Shown here: positions 23,701 to 36,700 of the stretch, piece by piece
Numbering within the stretch: position 1 is the stretch's first letter
How the letters are laid out: every line of letters starts with the position of its first letter
Assembly: GCA_001662425.1 (NCBI GenBank)
Contig: BDDC01000524.1
Span: forward strand, 1 to 55,407
Reading direction: 5' to 3'
Length of the DNA stretch: 55,407 bases
Source: Chlamydomonas sphaeroides
Taxonomy: Eukaryota; Chlorophyta; Chlorophyceae; Chlamydomonadales; Chlamydomonadaceae
Notes under the pieces: generated by a model
Told to the model about the DNA's origin: nothing
The model's input: only the letters and a program-made list of their open reading frames with translations
Databases searched by the model: none
Translations under genes and position numbers: made by a program

Positions 23701-26700
23701 CCGCCGTGCTCCGCTGCGCCGCCGCGCGCATCGCCGGGCTGCGCCGCGCCGCCCGTCCAGGGGCCGCCCTCCTCCGTCATGTACGCCAGCACGTGGCGCG
23801 GGAAGATCTGCATGGGTCGTGTACGACAGGCTTGTACGGCAGAGTCCGGCACGTGCGGCAGCGCGGCAGGGCCCCGCATGCTCGCCGCCTCATGCCCCCA
23901 CCGACGCCAGGTCCGACGTCCACAGCGACACGCTCCAAGCGCTGGCGGCGGCCTGGTCAGCAGACGTACACCCACACCATCCCCCGGAATGCCCCCGGCG
24001 GGTCACCCCCACCTGCTCTAGCAGCCGGTGCTCGGTCTCCGACACCATGGCAATGTGCTTCTCCGCCATCACCCGGCCCGTGACGTCGCACTGCGGCACG
24101 GGGAGGCGACGGCCCGCCCTGTTAATGACGCCATGCTTGCTGACGCCCTGCTTGCTGAAGCATCGCGTCGCTGGCGCCTCGAATGCCCGCGGTGCCCAGG
24201 TGCTCGCCCCCGCCGCCCTTGCCCCATCCCTTCCCCGCCCGGCCCCCAGCCCAACCTGCAGCACCACCAGCAGCTGCAGCCCGCTGGCCGGGTCTGTCGC
24301 GGGCGTCACCGTCACTTCGTGGTACGCCTCGCCCTCCCCCGCCAAGCCATCCAGGTCGTGCCCAGCCCCGGCCCCGGGCCCGGCCCCGGCCCCCGCGCCG
24401 CCGCCCCGGCCCGCGTCGTCGGTCGCTCGTGCCCGGGCGCCCAGCCCAGCGACGGGGCTGACGGAGCCCGACGCGACCGGCAGGGCCGCGGCAACGGGTG
24501 TGCCTCCCTGGAGCGTCACGTCCACCACGGCCCTGGCCGTCAGCTCCGGCGGCGGCACCGCCACCACGGGGCCCGCGGCGTTGGCGTGGCTGCCTGCGGC
24601 GCGGACACGCGGCGGGCGGCGGGGGTGGGTACCATGGGAGTAACGAAATAGTTGCGAACCTCCGACCCCGGCGGGGGTGGGGCGCTCATCGCGGCACGGG
24701 GCAGGGTCATTACGACCGGGGCTGCGCCAGTTCGGTCAGCGGCAAGGCGGCCGGTCGCCCGCGTGCGCCAGCCGCATGTGCGCCTCGCCTCGCCGTGCGG
24801 CTCGAGCGCAGCGCGCGCTGGGGCCACAGCACGCATCGCACGCATCGCAGGCGCAGGCAACGCAGGCGCAGCACGCACCCGAGACCTTGCCATGCGGCTC
24901 GTGCAGGCTGCTGCTACCGCCGCCGGCCGGCGCTCCACCCGCGGCCGACGCTCCGTCCGCCGACGCGCGAGCCACTCGGCTGCGGGTGGAGCCGCTCGAG
25001 TCGCGTGCGGCGCTGGCCAAGCCGCCCACGCTGGCGCTGGCCACGGCCAGTCCGCTGTGCAGCATGACGCAGCTGGAGGAGCGGCGCACGCTGAAGGGCC
25101 GCGGCGGCGGCTCGCAGCCGGGCGAGGTGGCGGTGGGGCCCGGGGCGGGCGGGATGACGGGCGAGTTCTTGAGCGAGGTGGCAAAGGTGACCTGCCGGGC
25201 GGGAGGTAGGGGATGGGATGGGATGGGATGGGCAGCCGTTGCCGGCGCGGCGCGCGGCTGGCGAGCGCACGTGCGCCGCCGCGGGCGGGCCGCCGCGGAT
25301 GCGGCAGCTCTAGGCCCGGCGCACCAGACTGAGCGGCGAGCGGCGAGCGGCTGGCGCCTACGAATGATGCACGCACGCAGCCCGCACCACACCACATGCA
25401 CGTACCCCGCGCCGCGCCACGCCGAGGTGCCGTGGCACCCAGCGGCGCACAGCCGGGGCGGAAATAGCTGTGCTGCCATTGCTACCCCGGATCCATGCGC
25501 ATCCCCACGGACTTGTGGCTCATGCGACGGCCTCCCGGCCACGCGCCGCCGCTACCAATCCGACAGCTCGGCCACACATCAGAAAAAAAACGTATCGACT
25601 TGTGCACGCACTCGCAGCCCCACGCACCACGCGCGCCATGGACGCGGAGCTGGGCGGCCGTGTCATCAGCGGCGCCCCCAGCGTCATGCTCTTTGCGGAC
25701 CGAGGCAGCACCAGGTGGTGCGTAGCCAGCGGCGCCATGCGCATGCTGGCGCCGCCGCGGGGCGACGCGGCCGCCGCCGCCACGCCGCCGCCGCCGCCGC
25801 CGCTGTCGGGGTCCAGGGGGGACGCTGGCCGTCGAATGGGGGGGCCCGGGGCACGGAGAGCGGCGGCTGGGTGTGGCGAGGCGTCGGCGTGGGGCCGGGG
25901 TTGGTTGGGGCTGGTGGGGGAGGAGCGAATGCCGGGCGCGGCGGCGGTGGAGGCGGCGGGGAGCAGCAGCGCGGCGGGGCTGCCGGCGGCTGGCGCGGCG
26001 GCATAGAGGGGGTTGAGGTGTTGCTGAGAGTGGGCGCCGGCGGAGTGGGGGTGGGGGTGGGGGTGGAGGTGGGGGTGCAGGTGAAGGTGGGGGTGGAGAT
26101 GGAGATGGAGGTTGGACTGGGCATGGGGGTGGTGGGCGTGCTGAGGCTGAGGGTGGGGTTGCGTGGGGCCCGCCGGCGTCTTGCTGTTGCGGCGAAAGGA
26201 GCTGGAGCGGAAGGCGCCGGCGGCGGAGGGCGCGAGGCCGAGCAGGCCGAGGAAGCTGAGGCTGCTGCTGCGGCGGCACGCGCCCTGCAGCGGCGCCGCG
26301 GCGCCCTCGGTGCCCCGCGCGGCAAAGAGCGCACGCGCAATGTCGGCGGAGGGGCGCCGGCTGCGCCCAGGCGCATGGGGGCCGGTAGGGCGGTAGGCAG
26401 GGCGGGAGGGCGGCAGGGCGGCGTCAGCAGCGGACGGGGGTGGCGTGGCTCGGCACATGCTGCTGCCCCGCATGCGCGGTGGGGCCGGGCAGCAGGCGGC
26501 GGCGGCGGCGGCGGGTGGTGCAGCACCGCCGCCGGCGTCATCGCCGCGACGCACCCCATGCGCGCGGCGTGCGGACCGTGGGGTTAGGGAGCAGCACACG
26601 TCGGCGCAACCCCGCCGCTGCGCCAGACCGCCAGCCCGCAAGCGCGCCTTGCCACCGCCAGCGCGCAGCCCCCGGCTCACCTCGAGTCTGCCGCCGGTAC

Positions 26701-29700
26701 GCCCTCCAGGCTGCTTCGCCGCAGCCACGACGTCTGCCGCACGCGTGACCGGCCGCTCGTCACCGCCGACGCCGCGGACCGCAGCTGCTGCAGCGGCAGC
26801 TGCGCCGAGCCCGGCTGCCGCCGCTCGCGCGGCAGCCGCCGCCCCTCGCCCGCCGCCGCGACCGCCGTCACCAGCGCGTCGGTGATGTGCGCCGCGCCGC
26901 GGCCGCCGCCATTGCCGCTGCCGTTAGCGGCGGCGGCGGCGCCGCCGCCGCCACCGCCCGGCCCGTGCAGCGAGCCGCTGTTGAGTGTGGAGCTCGGGTG
27001 CCGCGACACCTCCGTCAGAGCCCCCGCGCCGCCGCCGCCGCCGCCGCCGCCACTCTCCTCGGCGTGGCCCTCCGTGCCCTTCACTTCGGCGGCGCCGAGC
27101 GCCAGCGCTGTGCTGCCTTGGGTGCCCAGCGCCAGCATGTCGTGTGCGGCGGCGGCGGCGGCCGGGGTGCCTGGCCCGGCCGCGGCGGCCGAGTCCAGCA
27201 TGGACGCGTCCGTGGGGCTGGTGGCCGCGGCGGCGCCCTGCGCCTCGGCCTGCAGCAGGCTCCACACGCTGCGCATGGGGCGGGGCATGGGGGCCGGCCG
27301 TACAGGCGCACATGCTTGGACATCTACCGGCACAAGGCCACGCAAGCATATGGGCAACGGTGCTGCTGCCGTGCTAGGTGCACAGGGGGGTTGGCGCCGT
27401 GCTGCAAAACACACACGCGGCGGGGGCAGCCCCCGCCGGGCCCACCCACCTGGTGGCCAGGGGGTCGGTGTCGAGCGACGCCAGCAGCGACGCCTTGCGT
27501 GACCGCCGCTGGTGCACGCTGCGCGGCGCCGACGCCAGCGCCAGCGCCGGCGGCCGCTGCCCGCTGCCTCCGCCGCCGGCGCCGGGGCTCGCCGCCGCCG
27601 CAGCGGCGCCGCCGACCTGGCCGCTGCTGCCGAGCTCAGCCGCGCCGTCGGCCGCGGGTGTTGCGCCTGTGAGAGCCCAGATGGCCGAGGTGGGCATCGG
27701 CAGCAGACCCATGGCCGCAGACCAGCGGCTGGGGGAGGCGCAGGGCGCGCCGGTGGCCTGCTGCGCCATGCTGTGCTGCGGCGTCAGGCCCAGCATCAAG
27801 CTGTGCTGCGCGTTGCTGGTGCTGTGCTGGGTCAAGCTGTGCTGTGCGTTGCTGTGCTGCGCGTTGCTGTGCTGCGCGATGCTGACGCTGTGCTGTGCCG
27901 TGCCGTGCTGCGCCGTGCCGTGCTGCGCCGCCACCAGGTTGTCGGCCAGCCCCGTGCTGCTGCCCTGCGTGGCCAGCACGCGCCGGCTCCCGTGCGGCGG
28001 CCCCGAGGCCCCCGGCCCCGGCCCCGGCGGCGTGTCGCGCTGCTCGGGCACCAGCGGCACGCCGGCGCTGGCCAGGTGCATGCTCTCCAGCAGCATGTGC
28101 AGCGAGCCGCCGGCGTTGCCGAAGGACGTCCGCAGCAGCGGTCCGTGGCCGGCGCCGCCGTCCACGTCGGCGGAGGCGGCGCCGAGGCCGGGCTGCAGCG
28201 AGATGGGCCCCGAGGCCACCGAATCGAGCTGCGGCTCCACCCGGACGATGCCTTGGGGGGGAGGGGACGGGCGGGCGGGCGGGCGGGGAGGGAAGGAGGG
28301 ATGGATGACGGGTGCTTTACGTGGTGAGGGGAAGGCGTACGAGCATGCGCGTGCGTCGCTGCCGGGGCAGAAGCCCGGGGCAGAAGCCCGGTCCCTTTCG
28401 TAAATGGGGGGAGGGGAGTTGGGAGTTGGGAGTGGGGAGTGGGGAGTGGGGAATTGGGAGTGGGGAGTGGGGAGCTGGGTGCCTCCGTGCTGCGAGCCAA
28501 GGAGCCCCCGGCACGGAGGCACCCAGGGCGGGCCGAGCGGAGGCGCCGGCCAACGCGCGTGTCGCCACCGGCTGGTGCCTGGTCGGGGGCGCAGGTGCGG
28601 TAGGGCTGTGGGAGCGGCGGCGCGCAGTGCGGCCGTTGCGGCGTTGGGCAGTCCCCGAGGCGCCCCTCTGGGAGGAGCTTGAGGCCACGTGGCTGTCAGC
28701 GCCCCACGGCAGCGCCACCGCCTCCCGGCTCCCTCGTGCCGCGGCCATGCGCACGGCGCGCCGCAGCGCACGGCGTCGCTGCCGCCCGCAGCAGCCCTCG
28801 CATCTTCGCCGACGGAAGCATTGCTGTCTATCGAGCTGGCTCGTCGTTGTGTCAATGTAACCACGCTTAGGTTACGAGGGCTGGCCCGCCGCCCGCCGTA
28901 CCTCGCCACGGCCGGCCCTCCCGGCCAGTCTCCTGCAACATGCGGGCTAGCTTGGTGGGCTCGCATGCGAACAGCTCCCGCAGCAGCTTGGCGCCGCCGC
29001 CGCCGCCGCCGCAACCCCCGCTTCCGCCTCTGGCGACGTCCCCTGGGGCTACCGCTGCCGGCCCGCCCTTAACGCCGCCACCGCCGCCGCCGCCGTCGTC
29101 TCGTTCGCTGCAGCGCAGGTCGCCCCACCATGCGATGCTGGCGGCGTTCTGTTGGGGAATGCGTTTGGGGGCCAGGGGCGAGGCTGCGTCAGTGCAGCCA
29201 CGCTGCGAGGGCGGGTGGCGACGCCGCAGCGGCCCCGCAGCGCGACCGGCAGCTGGCGGCACCGCCTCAGGCCGGCTAGCCAACGCACAGCGGGCGGCGC
29301 GCTCACGCACACACACACACACACACGCACACGCACACACACACACAGCCTCCCTCCATTCCTCGCTGCCTTGCAGGGCCACCCCATATCCCCGTCCGTC
29401 CGCACGCTTGGCGCAGCCAGCCCGGCCCTCGCATCTCCATCGACAGCGTCTATAAGGCCAACCGATAGGCTGTCGTCGACCTATCCACAGCGCCGACATC
29501 AGGTGAGGGGGCAGCGGCCGCCTGGCCCCACCTGGTACACGACGCGGTGGCTGCCGGCGGCCAGAGCCGTGACCAGGTGCGACGTGAGGCCCGACAGCAC
29601 GGCCTCTGCGCTGGCGGCTGGCGGCGGCAGCGGCAGCGGCTGCGACGGCGGCGCTGGCGGCGGCAAGTGCAGCGTCAGCAGGACGCCGGGCGCCCACGAG

Positions 29701-30378
29701 GCGTCGCCGCCGCCGCCGGTGGCGGACGCGAGCAGCTGTTGCGGCTGCGGCGGCACCGACAGGCGGCAGGGCCGCAGCACGGCGTGTGTCCAGCGGGAGG
29801 CCAGCCCTGCCGGAGGCAGCTGCGGCGGCGGTGGGGATGCGGCTGCGGCGCGGGCGCTGTACTCGGCGGCATCCAGGTGAACCGCCTGCAGCGCGGCCTC
29901 GGCTGCCGGCAGCGAGGGCGCCTGTTGCCCTGGCGCTGTTAGGAGCGGGGCTATGCGCGAAAGGTGCCGCTCGACGGCCTGCGTACGCGTCGTGGCGGAG
30001 GGGCAACTCAGGTTGCAAGTTAGGATATTTACACGTGCAGTGCGGCCTAAGACGAACCTGAACCAGGAGCGGCTCTGCCCTTGTAAGCGCCACGAACACG
30101 GCGTCGGACGTCGCCAGGTCGTGCTGCTCCGTGCAAGTGGCCGCATGGATTGCGGAGTTGGCAAAGCAGGACACCTTCCCCGATTGCTGCAGTAGCACAA
30201 GTCTTGGCTCGTGGCCGTCGAGCAATTTGCGTACAGAGGCCACAGGCATCGCCCTGGTCGTGCACACCCCAAGTCCATCCTCCACGCCATAATGCGTAGA
30301 TATCTGGCTCTTATTTGCAGCGCTGTCAACGTTCGGGGCACTGGAGCAGGCGCCGAAGCAGAGCCAGCTGAATCGCAT
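20708..30378 (-). CDS. PAS-type class III nucleotide cyclase (algal CYG family)
   Basis: Predicted guanylate/adenylate cyclase, about 1662 aa. Exons: 30378-30058, 29978-29532, 29148-28902, 28251-27450, 27268-26681, 26360-25628, 25191-24879, 24593-24256, 24090-24013, 23807-23628, 23534-23507, 23281-23175, 22910-22725, 22611-22550, 22301-22245, 21805 (or 21826)-21713, 21357-21252, 21010-20708. The N-terminal region has PAS-like segments (RLVLLQQSGKVSCFANSA; NAASIAWWG), then long low-complexity linkers, then a second PAS-like strand set (EVTVTPATDPASGLQLLVVL) and the algal signature IFPRHVLAYMTEEGG. The catalytic domain spans about aa 1350-1575: VTLLFADCVGFT (metal Asp), GVYKIETIGDCF (Glu as in guanylyl cyclases, second metal Asp), RIGIHSGPVVSGVVG, GDTVNTTSRMESSG (transition-state Asn/Arg), VKGKGLMQTFIWEP. 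No membrane segment is evident. The exon before GDTVNT is the least certain (see findings). Exon 12 uses a GC donor. Confidence 0.87.
22333..22405. repeat. Intronic minisatellite, 10-bp unit GTGCCAGTCA
   Basis: About seven near-perfect tandem copies in cyclase intron 14, about 30 bp from the acceptor at 22301. Confidence 0.9.
22612..22634. repeat. TTGGCGG array next to the cyclase exon 14 acceptor
   Basis: Three GGTTGGC-type units directly abut the splice acceptor of cyclase exon 14 (exon starts at 22611 on the minus strand). Related arrays lie at 10690-10750, 17577-17602 and 38037-38096. Confidence 0.65.
26041..26116 (-). repeat. Coding His/Pro/Leu repeat in the cyclase linker
   Basis: Within cyclase exon 6 the minus-strand frame encodes a run of alternating His with Leu or Pro (HLHLHPHL, HLHPHPHPHS). 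The DNA is a GTGGGG-like simple repeat. Such a run could bind divalent metal, but it may be only a translated microsatellite. Confidence 0.7.
27780..27935 (-). repeat. Coding tandem repeat AQHS(N/L/T) in the cyclase linker
   Basis: In cyclase exon 4 the frame encodes repeated AQHG, AQHSN, AQHSL and TQHS units, about a dozen copies. Frame is kept through the array because units are multiples of three. It lies between the N-terminal PAS-like region and the catalytic core, where length variation would be tolerated. Confidence 0.8.
28406..28478. repeat. Intronic minisatellite, 7-bp unit GGGAGTG
   Basis: About ten GGGAGTG/GGGAGTT copies in cyclase intron 3 (28252-28901). Confidence 0.8.
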
Positions 30379-30735
30379 TCTAGACTTGCACAGCGAGTTG
30401 GCTATGCGTGCGCGCGACGTTCACGCGATCTGCAGGCGTAAGCCTGGCTGCGTTTGGCGCCCCAGAACGGCGCTCGTGCACATTTGTGTCAAACTGTCCA
30501 TGGCGTGCACGTTTTCAGCAAGTAGCTTCAGTAAAGACGCAGCGCAAGGTCACCAACACCACCAATCCGTCGAGCGGCTGTACTGACGCGGTCCGTCGCG
30601 ATACACAACGTACGGCAAGGAAAGAGTACGTGTGCTTGCGCCTGCTTGCGCGCTGGTTGCCTCCGTTCCTGGCAGCAACCTTGACCAAGCTGCAATCTCC
30701 CACGGCAACAGAAACATGCCAAGTGCATACCTCCC

Positions 30736-30740
30736 TTACA
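30736..30740 (-). terminator. TGTAA overlapping the peptidase stop codon
   Basis: On the minus strand the last codons read CTG TAA G, so the algal polyadenylation signal TGTAA contains the stop codon. No other TTACA (plus strand) occurs between here and the cyclase ATG 357 bp away. If used, the 3' UTR would be about 15-25 nt. Confidence 0.35.
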
Positions 30741-33700
30741 GCTCGTCGTGGCCCGGCGTCCCCCCCTCTCCCGCAGCCCGGCCCGTTGCCGCGGCCGCAG
30801 CAGCTGCGTAAGTCCTCGCCAGCTCCGGCAGCAGCATGGCCCACGCGCGCCGGCCCTGGCACGCGGCAATCAGGACCAACAGCAGGACACGGCTTGCAGC
30901 CCGCCAGCTTTCCATCCCACTCTGACACGCCCTGCGCCCGCGCCTCGCAGTACGGGCACGCTCGGCTGTGTCCCGCAACCAGCCCGTGCCGTACTATCGT
31001 ACCTTGTCGTACATGTCGGCGCGCAGCCGCTCGTTAGGCGCGTGTATCCTGTCCGAAAGGCCGAACCCAAACTTGGCCGTGTCCAGCTTTAGCACCTGCA
31101 GGTGAGGGGAAGCGGCGAGCTGTGTCGTGTGTACGGCAGGCACACGGATTCAGGTTTCTCCCCATGTCCCAGCACTAGGAGGCTGGGTCGTGAGCTGTGG
31201 GCGGCCAGGGATCGCTGCGGCTGTGGCGGCAGCGCGACGCCAACGCATCGCGCGCAGGCCTTGAACTACACGACCAGCGTGTCAGTAAGTGGAGGGTACC
31301 GCGCAGGCATGCCTCGGCTCCACCTCCACCTGACACTGACACCCAGCATGCCCCGAGGCACTGACACAAGCAGCAATCAGCGCGGCGGCCTAGGTCGCGA
31401 CCCGCCGTCGGGGCGGTCACGAGCTTCACACGCCGCACCGGCACCGGCACCCCATGTCGCCGCCGAGGTCTCGCTCGCCGGCATGCAGCCCCCATAACAC
31501 CCACAGCCGCACCTGCTGGAAGTGCGTCAAAGCCGGGATGGTGGCGGCGTCCCTGCGGCCGTGAGGCGGGCGGCACACCGGGCAGCCAATGAACATGACA
31601 TGCACATGCCGCCGCCAGCCGCCGCCGCAGGCGTGTTGCGCGACGTCGCCGCGCTGCCAGCCACGGCGCGTGCAGCCGTCTTGCCCAATGCTCCACAAGC
31701 TGCAGCGGAGCCCGCGCCTTCCGCCTCCGACACGCCGCAGCTCCGACCGCAGCTGCCGCTCATCCTGCCGCCCCGGGCTGCCAGCGGCCGGCCCCAAGTG
31801 AGGCCCCAACGCACCCCGCACCCGACCTCACCCTCGTGGCGGCAGTGCTACCCGGAGCTGCCGGACCCGACACCCACCGCAGCCACTTGGGCGGCCGTCC
31901 GTCCAGGGCTGTGTGCACGGCGGCCACGGCCTCGTTGGCGGGCGAGGAGCGGGGGATGGTCCAGGGGAAGCAGGCGCCGCCCAGGGGCGCCACAGCGCAG
32001 CGCGCGTAGGGCGGGCAGTGCGCGGCCACGTGCGCCGCAACCTGTGGGGCCGGTGTGGGTGGGCGCAGCAGCGGCGCTGGGGCTGGCGCGCGGCTGGCTG
32101 GCGCGTGGGTTGGGCTTTCACCTGACCACCGGTGACTCTAGAAGTCAGGTATGCCTGCAATTCAACCGCCGAGTTCCGGCAGCCCGGGGTTGGGCTGCCG
32201 TACAGGGCCCCTCGCGGCCCGGCGCACGGCTGGAGGGTCGCGAGCCAGCCGCGGCAGCGCCGTTGATGGGACACGTCATCCACCGAGCTAGACGTAGGTG
32301 CTGTGTGGCAGCTTGCGTCTCCGCACTCATGTTGCGGCGCCGGGGCGCCGCCCGCGCAGCCCACCTTGGCGAGGATGTCTGGCGGCGTCTGGCCGGGCAC
32401 CAGGCGGCAGCTGATCTTGGCCGTCGCCGTCCTGCGGCCCCCCCCACACACGCGCCACACAGTGATGGCCCCGCTGCTACCCTCTCCTCGCATGCGGCAT
32501 CGCGCAGCAGCCATGGCGGGGGGCAGCGCCCGACCCCGGGCCCTGCTGCAGCCGCCGAGCGCAGGGGTGCGCACACGGCCGCGTGCAGAGGGTCTCTTGG
32601 GACACCGGACCCGGCTGCCACCATGAGGCTCGGCAGCCGAGCCCCCGGGTCGGCCAGCGCGAGCAAACACGGCCGCGCGCAGGGGGGCTCTGGGCAATAT
32701 GTGCCCAGGTGCGCGCCACACCGGCCTGCTTGGCAGCACCCCAGGCAGCGATGTCCCTTCTGTGCCCGCAACGGCCCGGCATGCCGACCTGCGCGCACGC
32801 AGCGCCGCACCGCGCCGCACCCGGCTGTCACTGCGGCGCCGTGAGCACTCGCTGCTGCTGCTGCTGCTGCTGCTGCTGAGGATGAGGATGCTGTGCGCCC
32901 GCACCTGGGTATGACCGTCTTGATGCCCTCGCCCGTGAAGCCGCCCCACATGCCCACCACCTCGAGCGTGGGCCGGAACCACCTGGGCGCCAGGGAGGGG
33001 CCGGGGAGGGAGGGGCCGGGGAGGGAGGGGCCGGGGAGGGAGCCCGGGGGCAAGAGAAGAGACCCAGTCGGCCAGTCGGTACAGTAGGCGCTCGTCGATG
33101 TGCGAGCCCCTTCGGGAAAACGTTGTAGGACCAGACTGGGCTCGGATGGGCTCCGGCCGGCTGCAGCACGTGTGTTTAGGATTATTGTGTGTTTGCGGGG
33201 AGGCGGTGCAGCGTGCGCCGCAGCCCGTGCAGCCGCCCCCTCGCCGCCCGCCGCACCAACGGAGCTGCTGCCCCTGCCCGGTCCGGCCCCGCCCGGCGTA
33301 CTGCACCACACTCCTGCCGGCCCTGTACTTCCGTTCCTTGTGCCGCACCTCTGCTCCAGTACGCCGTACCCGGCCTCCCCCGTGTGGCCGTAGATGCCCA
33401 GGGCCGCGACCTCCTGCACGGCACGGAGTGCGGTACGGCTAGTGTACGGCAAGAGCCAGCCAGCGCCGCCCCGGCGGCGAACCCCGCCACCCGCCCTCCC
33501 GCCCCGCTCGCCTGCTGCACATCAAAGCCAAAGGCCTCCATGTCCCTAAAGTCCTGCGCCGTGGGCGGCTGCACGCCCTGCGCCGCAGCACGACAGCCGC
33601 CAAGCGAGCAGCAAGGCACAGTACAGCACAGCGCAGCACGGCACAGCACAGCACCGCTCAGCACGGCCACGAGCGACACCGCAAGGCCAGGCACCCGTTC

Positions 33701-36700
33701 GCAGGCGTCAGGCACCAGCAGGCGGCCTCGCCCCCTGGGGCACCCCAGTCCAGCTACAAAAGGTGGTTGCGACGAGGTCAGGTCAGGTCAGGTCAGGTCA
33801 GGTCAGGTCAGGTCAGGTCAGGTCAGGTCAGGTCAGGTCAGGTCAGGCGACGGTGACGTGCACGTGAGGCGCCCCGCATAGCATGGCCCAGGTCGCGGCT
33901 CAGGCGCCCGGCCTCGCCCGGCCTCACACGGCCCAAATCCAGCACGGCCCGGTGCGGCTCACGTCGTAGAAGCCCCGCACGCTGACGGCCCCGGTGGTGG
34001 CATCGCGCATGCCCGCCAGCAGCGCCGCCAGCACCGCATTGGCGTTGGCCACGGAGCCGCCTGGCGGGGGCCGGCACATGGGGGGAGCCGTACCGCACAC
34101 GTCCGCAACCAACATGCCACACGCCACACGCCACACGCCACATGCATCAGTCGTAAGACTGCTACGACAAGATGCACGCCTGCTGGCGCCGGCGACGCCT
34201 GGTGGCGCCGCATGGAGGCACCCGGCAGCACGACCGCGTGCGCAGCGGCGGCGTGACACACGGGGCTGGCGGGCAGGCAGGCGCCAGCCCCGGGTCGCCC
34301 ACCGCCCGTACCCTCGGGGCCCGAGTGCACCGCAGCCAGGTGGGCCAGTGCGCTACAGCCGTAATGTGACGCAATGTGACGCACCCTTCATGCCCGAGTG
34401 CACGTCCGTGGCGGCCGTCACCACGCTCAGCTCCATGCCCACCACGCCCCTGCGGCCATGCGGGAATGTACGGCAGTGTGCAGCAGTGTACAGCATTGCA
34501 AGGGCCACAACGCCCCTACAGCCAGCCAGTGGGGATCGCACGGCGCCGCGCAAGTGGCGGCGGGGTTGTCGGGCGAGCAGATACGTTGCCCGGCACGGTT
34601 GGTTGACGGGTGCGTTCGGCGAGCACACACAATAACCCGGCGCGGATGCGGCACACGCCCTGGTGCAGGCACGTCGGGAGCCCACCAAGGCCGGGGCCTG
34701 CCCGCACCTCAGCCCCAGCGACACGCCGCCGTGCCCGGGCCCCGGCTGGCCTCCGTCCGCCGACACGGCCACGGTGGCGGCCAGGCGGGCCGCGTGGGCG
34801 GCCATGAAGGAGGGCAGGTGCGGCGACATGACCTCCTCCTCGCCCTGCGGGTGCCAGGCCGGGGCGGCGGCCAGGGGGCATCAGGCGTCTTCACAATGGA
34901 CTCCCTGCCGGCCGCCCCGCACTCTTCCATCGGACTGTGGTACACCTGGGCCATCACGCCGGCCGGGTTTTGGTGATGCACGCATCATATAACATGCTAC
35001 GTTGCTACCAGACGGTATCGCGTCCTGCATGCTAACCCACACCCACCTCCAGCAGGAACTTGACGTTGACCGGCAGCGAGCCGGTCTCCGCCAGCCATGC
35101 CTCCACTGCCTGGCGATCCACGCGGCGGGTGACGTGGTGGAGGCAAGGCGGCATGGGATGCCGGGCAGGGCGGAGGCAAAGGCGGGGGGCGGGTACGGCA
35201 CGCGTGTGTCAGGTTCGCCTCCGGCAGCGCCGGCCCCATCAGGATCGACTGCGGCACCTGCGGCGATCTGCAGTCCGTACGCATTACCGTACACCTGTCG
35301 TACGCACCTGCAGCGCCTCCAGCAGCCCGCCCTTGTCGTCGTCCACCCCGCGACCGTAGTAGTAGCCGTCGCGCTTGGACACCTGTGCGGGGCACGGTCG
35401 GCGTGCTAGGCTGCACAAAGGCACGTGTGCTGGCGGCCCTCGGGCGGCTCCTCTCCCCCTCGCCCTCACCCCGCCATCGCCATCGCCCCCACCTGGAACG
35501 GCGGCGATTCCCACGCCTCCAGCGGGTCCACTGGTTGCACTGCGGCCCTCCGGCGACAGGGCCCGAGCGCGGAGCAGCATGCAGTCGATCAGCCAGGGAA
35601 GCCGTGCTAGGGCATGGATGCGGCCGCGCCGAGGCGCCGTGGGCATCCGCACCGGTCGCTTGCCCCGAGACAAGCAGCGCGAATTCGCAGGGCTCCAAAG
35701 TGCTCCAAGGCGGCAAGGCGCTGCGCCGACGCCAGGGGGCTCGCGGCAGCTCCACAGCCGTCGTCGGGTATCGCGCCCTGCCGTACCCTCCCCAGGCCCT
35801 GTCATATCCTCCTATGGCGCCCTGCCGTACCGTCATAGTGGCCGTAGATGAGTACGGTAGGCGCGTCCGGGTCCGACGCGGCCAGCCAGTCTCCGTACAC
35901 CACAGGCTGGGGCCCGTCCGTGGGCAGCACCTCAACGTTCTGGCGGGCGGCAGGCGGCGGGCGGCAGGCGGCGGTTCCTCTGTTCCATCCCGGTGGCCCG
36001 CATTTGCAGTGCGCAACTCGCCGGCCCCGACGAGTCCCTGACGTCCATGCCAATGCACTTGTGTTGACGCCATGGCGCTGCCTTGCGCGGGCATGCCCCC
36101 GCGCTGCGCCCACGGCCGAGCGCGCTGGCGGCTCTCAGCTCCCCAAGCCAGCCGTTGTGGTGCCCAGGTGTTGGCTGTCAAGGCCCGGCGGCGGCGCACC
36201 TGCAGCCCCGCCTCCCGCAGCCGGCCCGCCAGCCAGCTCGCGGCCGCCAGGATGTCGGGCAGCGCCTCGGGCAGCGCCGACACGCTGCCGAAGCCGACTA
36301 GGGAAGTCAGGTCGGCGTCGTACCTGCGAGAAGAGGGGTGCCGTGTCATCAGGAATGCGTGCACACGGGCCGCTACGGTGCGGTCTGTTGACATGGGCAG
36401 TTGCAGTCCCGCGGCGGGGCGGGGGCCGGCAGGTGCCGGCCAGCGGCAGGGAAGGCGCGGAAGGGAGCACGGCTTGCTGGCGATGGCTTGCTCCGGGCTC
36501 GTGGTAGTATGCTTCATGTGGGGAGCTAGCGGCGTGGCGTTGAGCTGGTCGGGCGTGGTACGACGCGTGGTGGGTTGACCGTGGCAAATTATCACCTCTC
36601 GGATTGGCGCTGGATGCGAGCCAGTACTCGCGCCAGGTCGCTGCCATCGGCCACGCCGACATTCGTGCCGGTAGCTCTTGTGATACAGCCAGTCAGCAGC

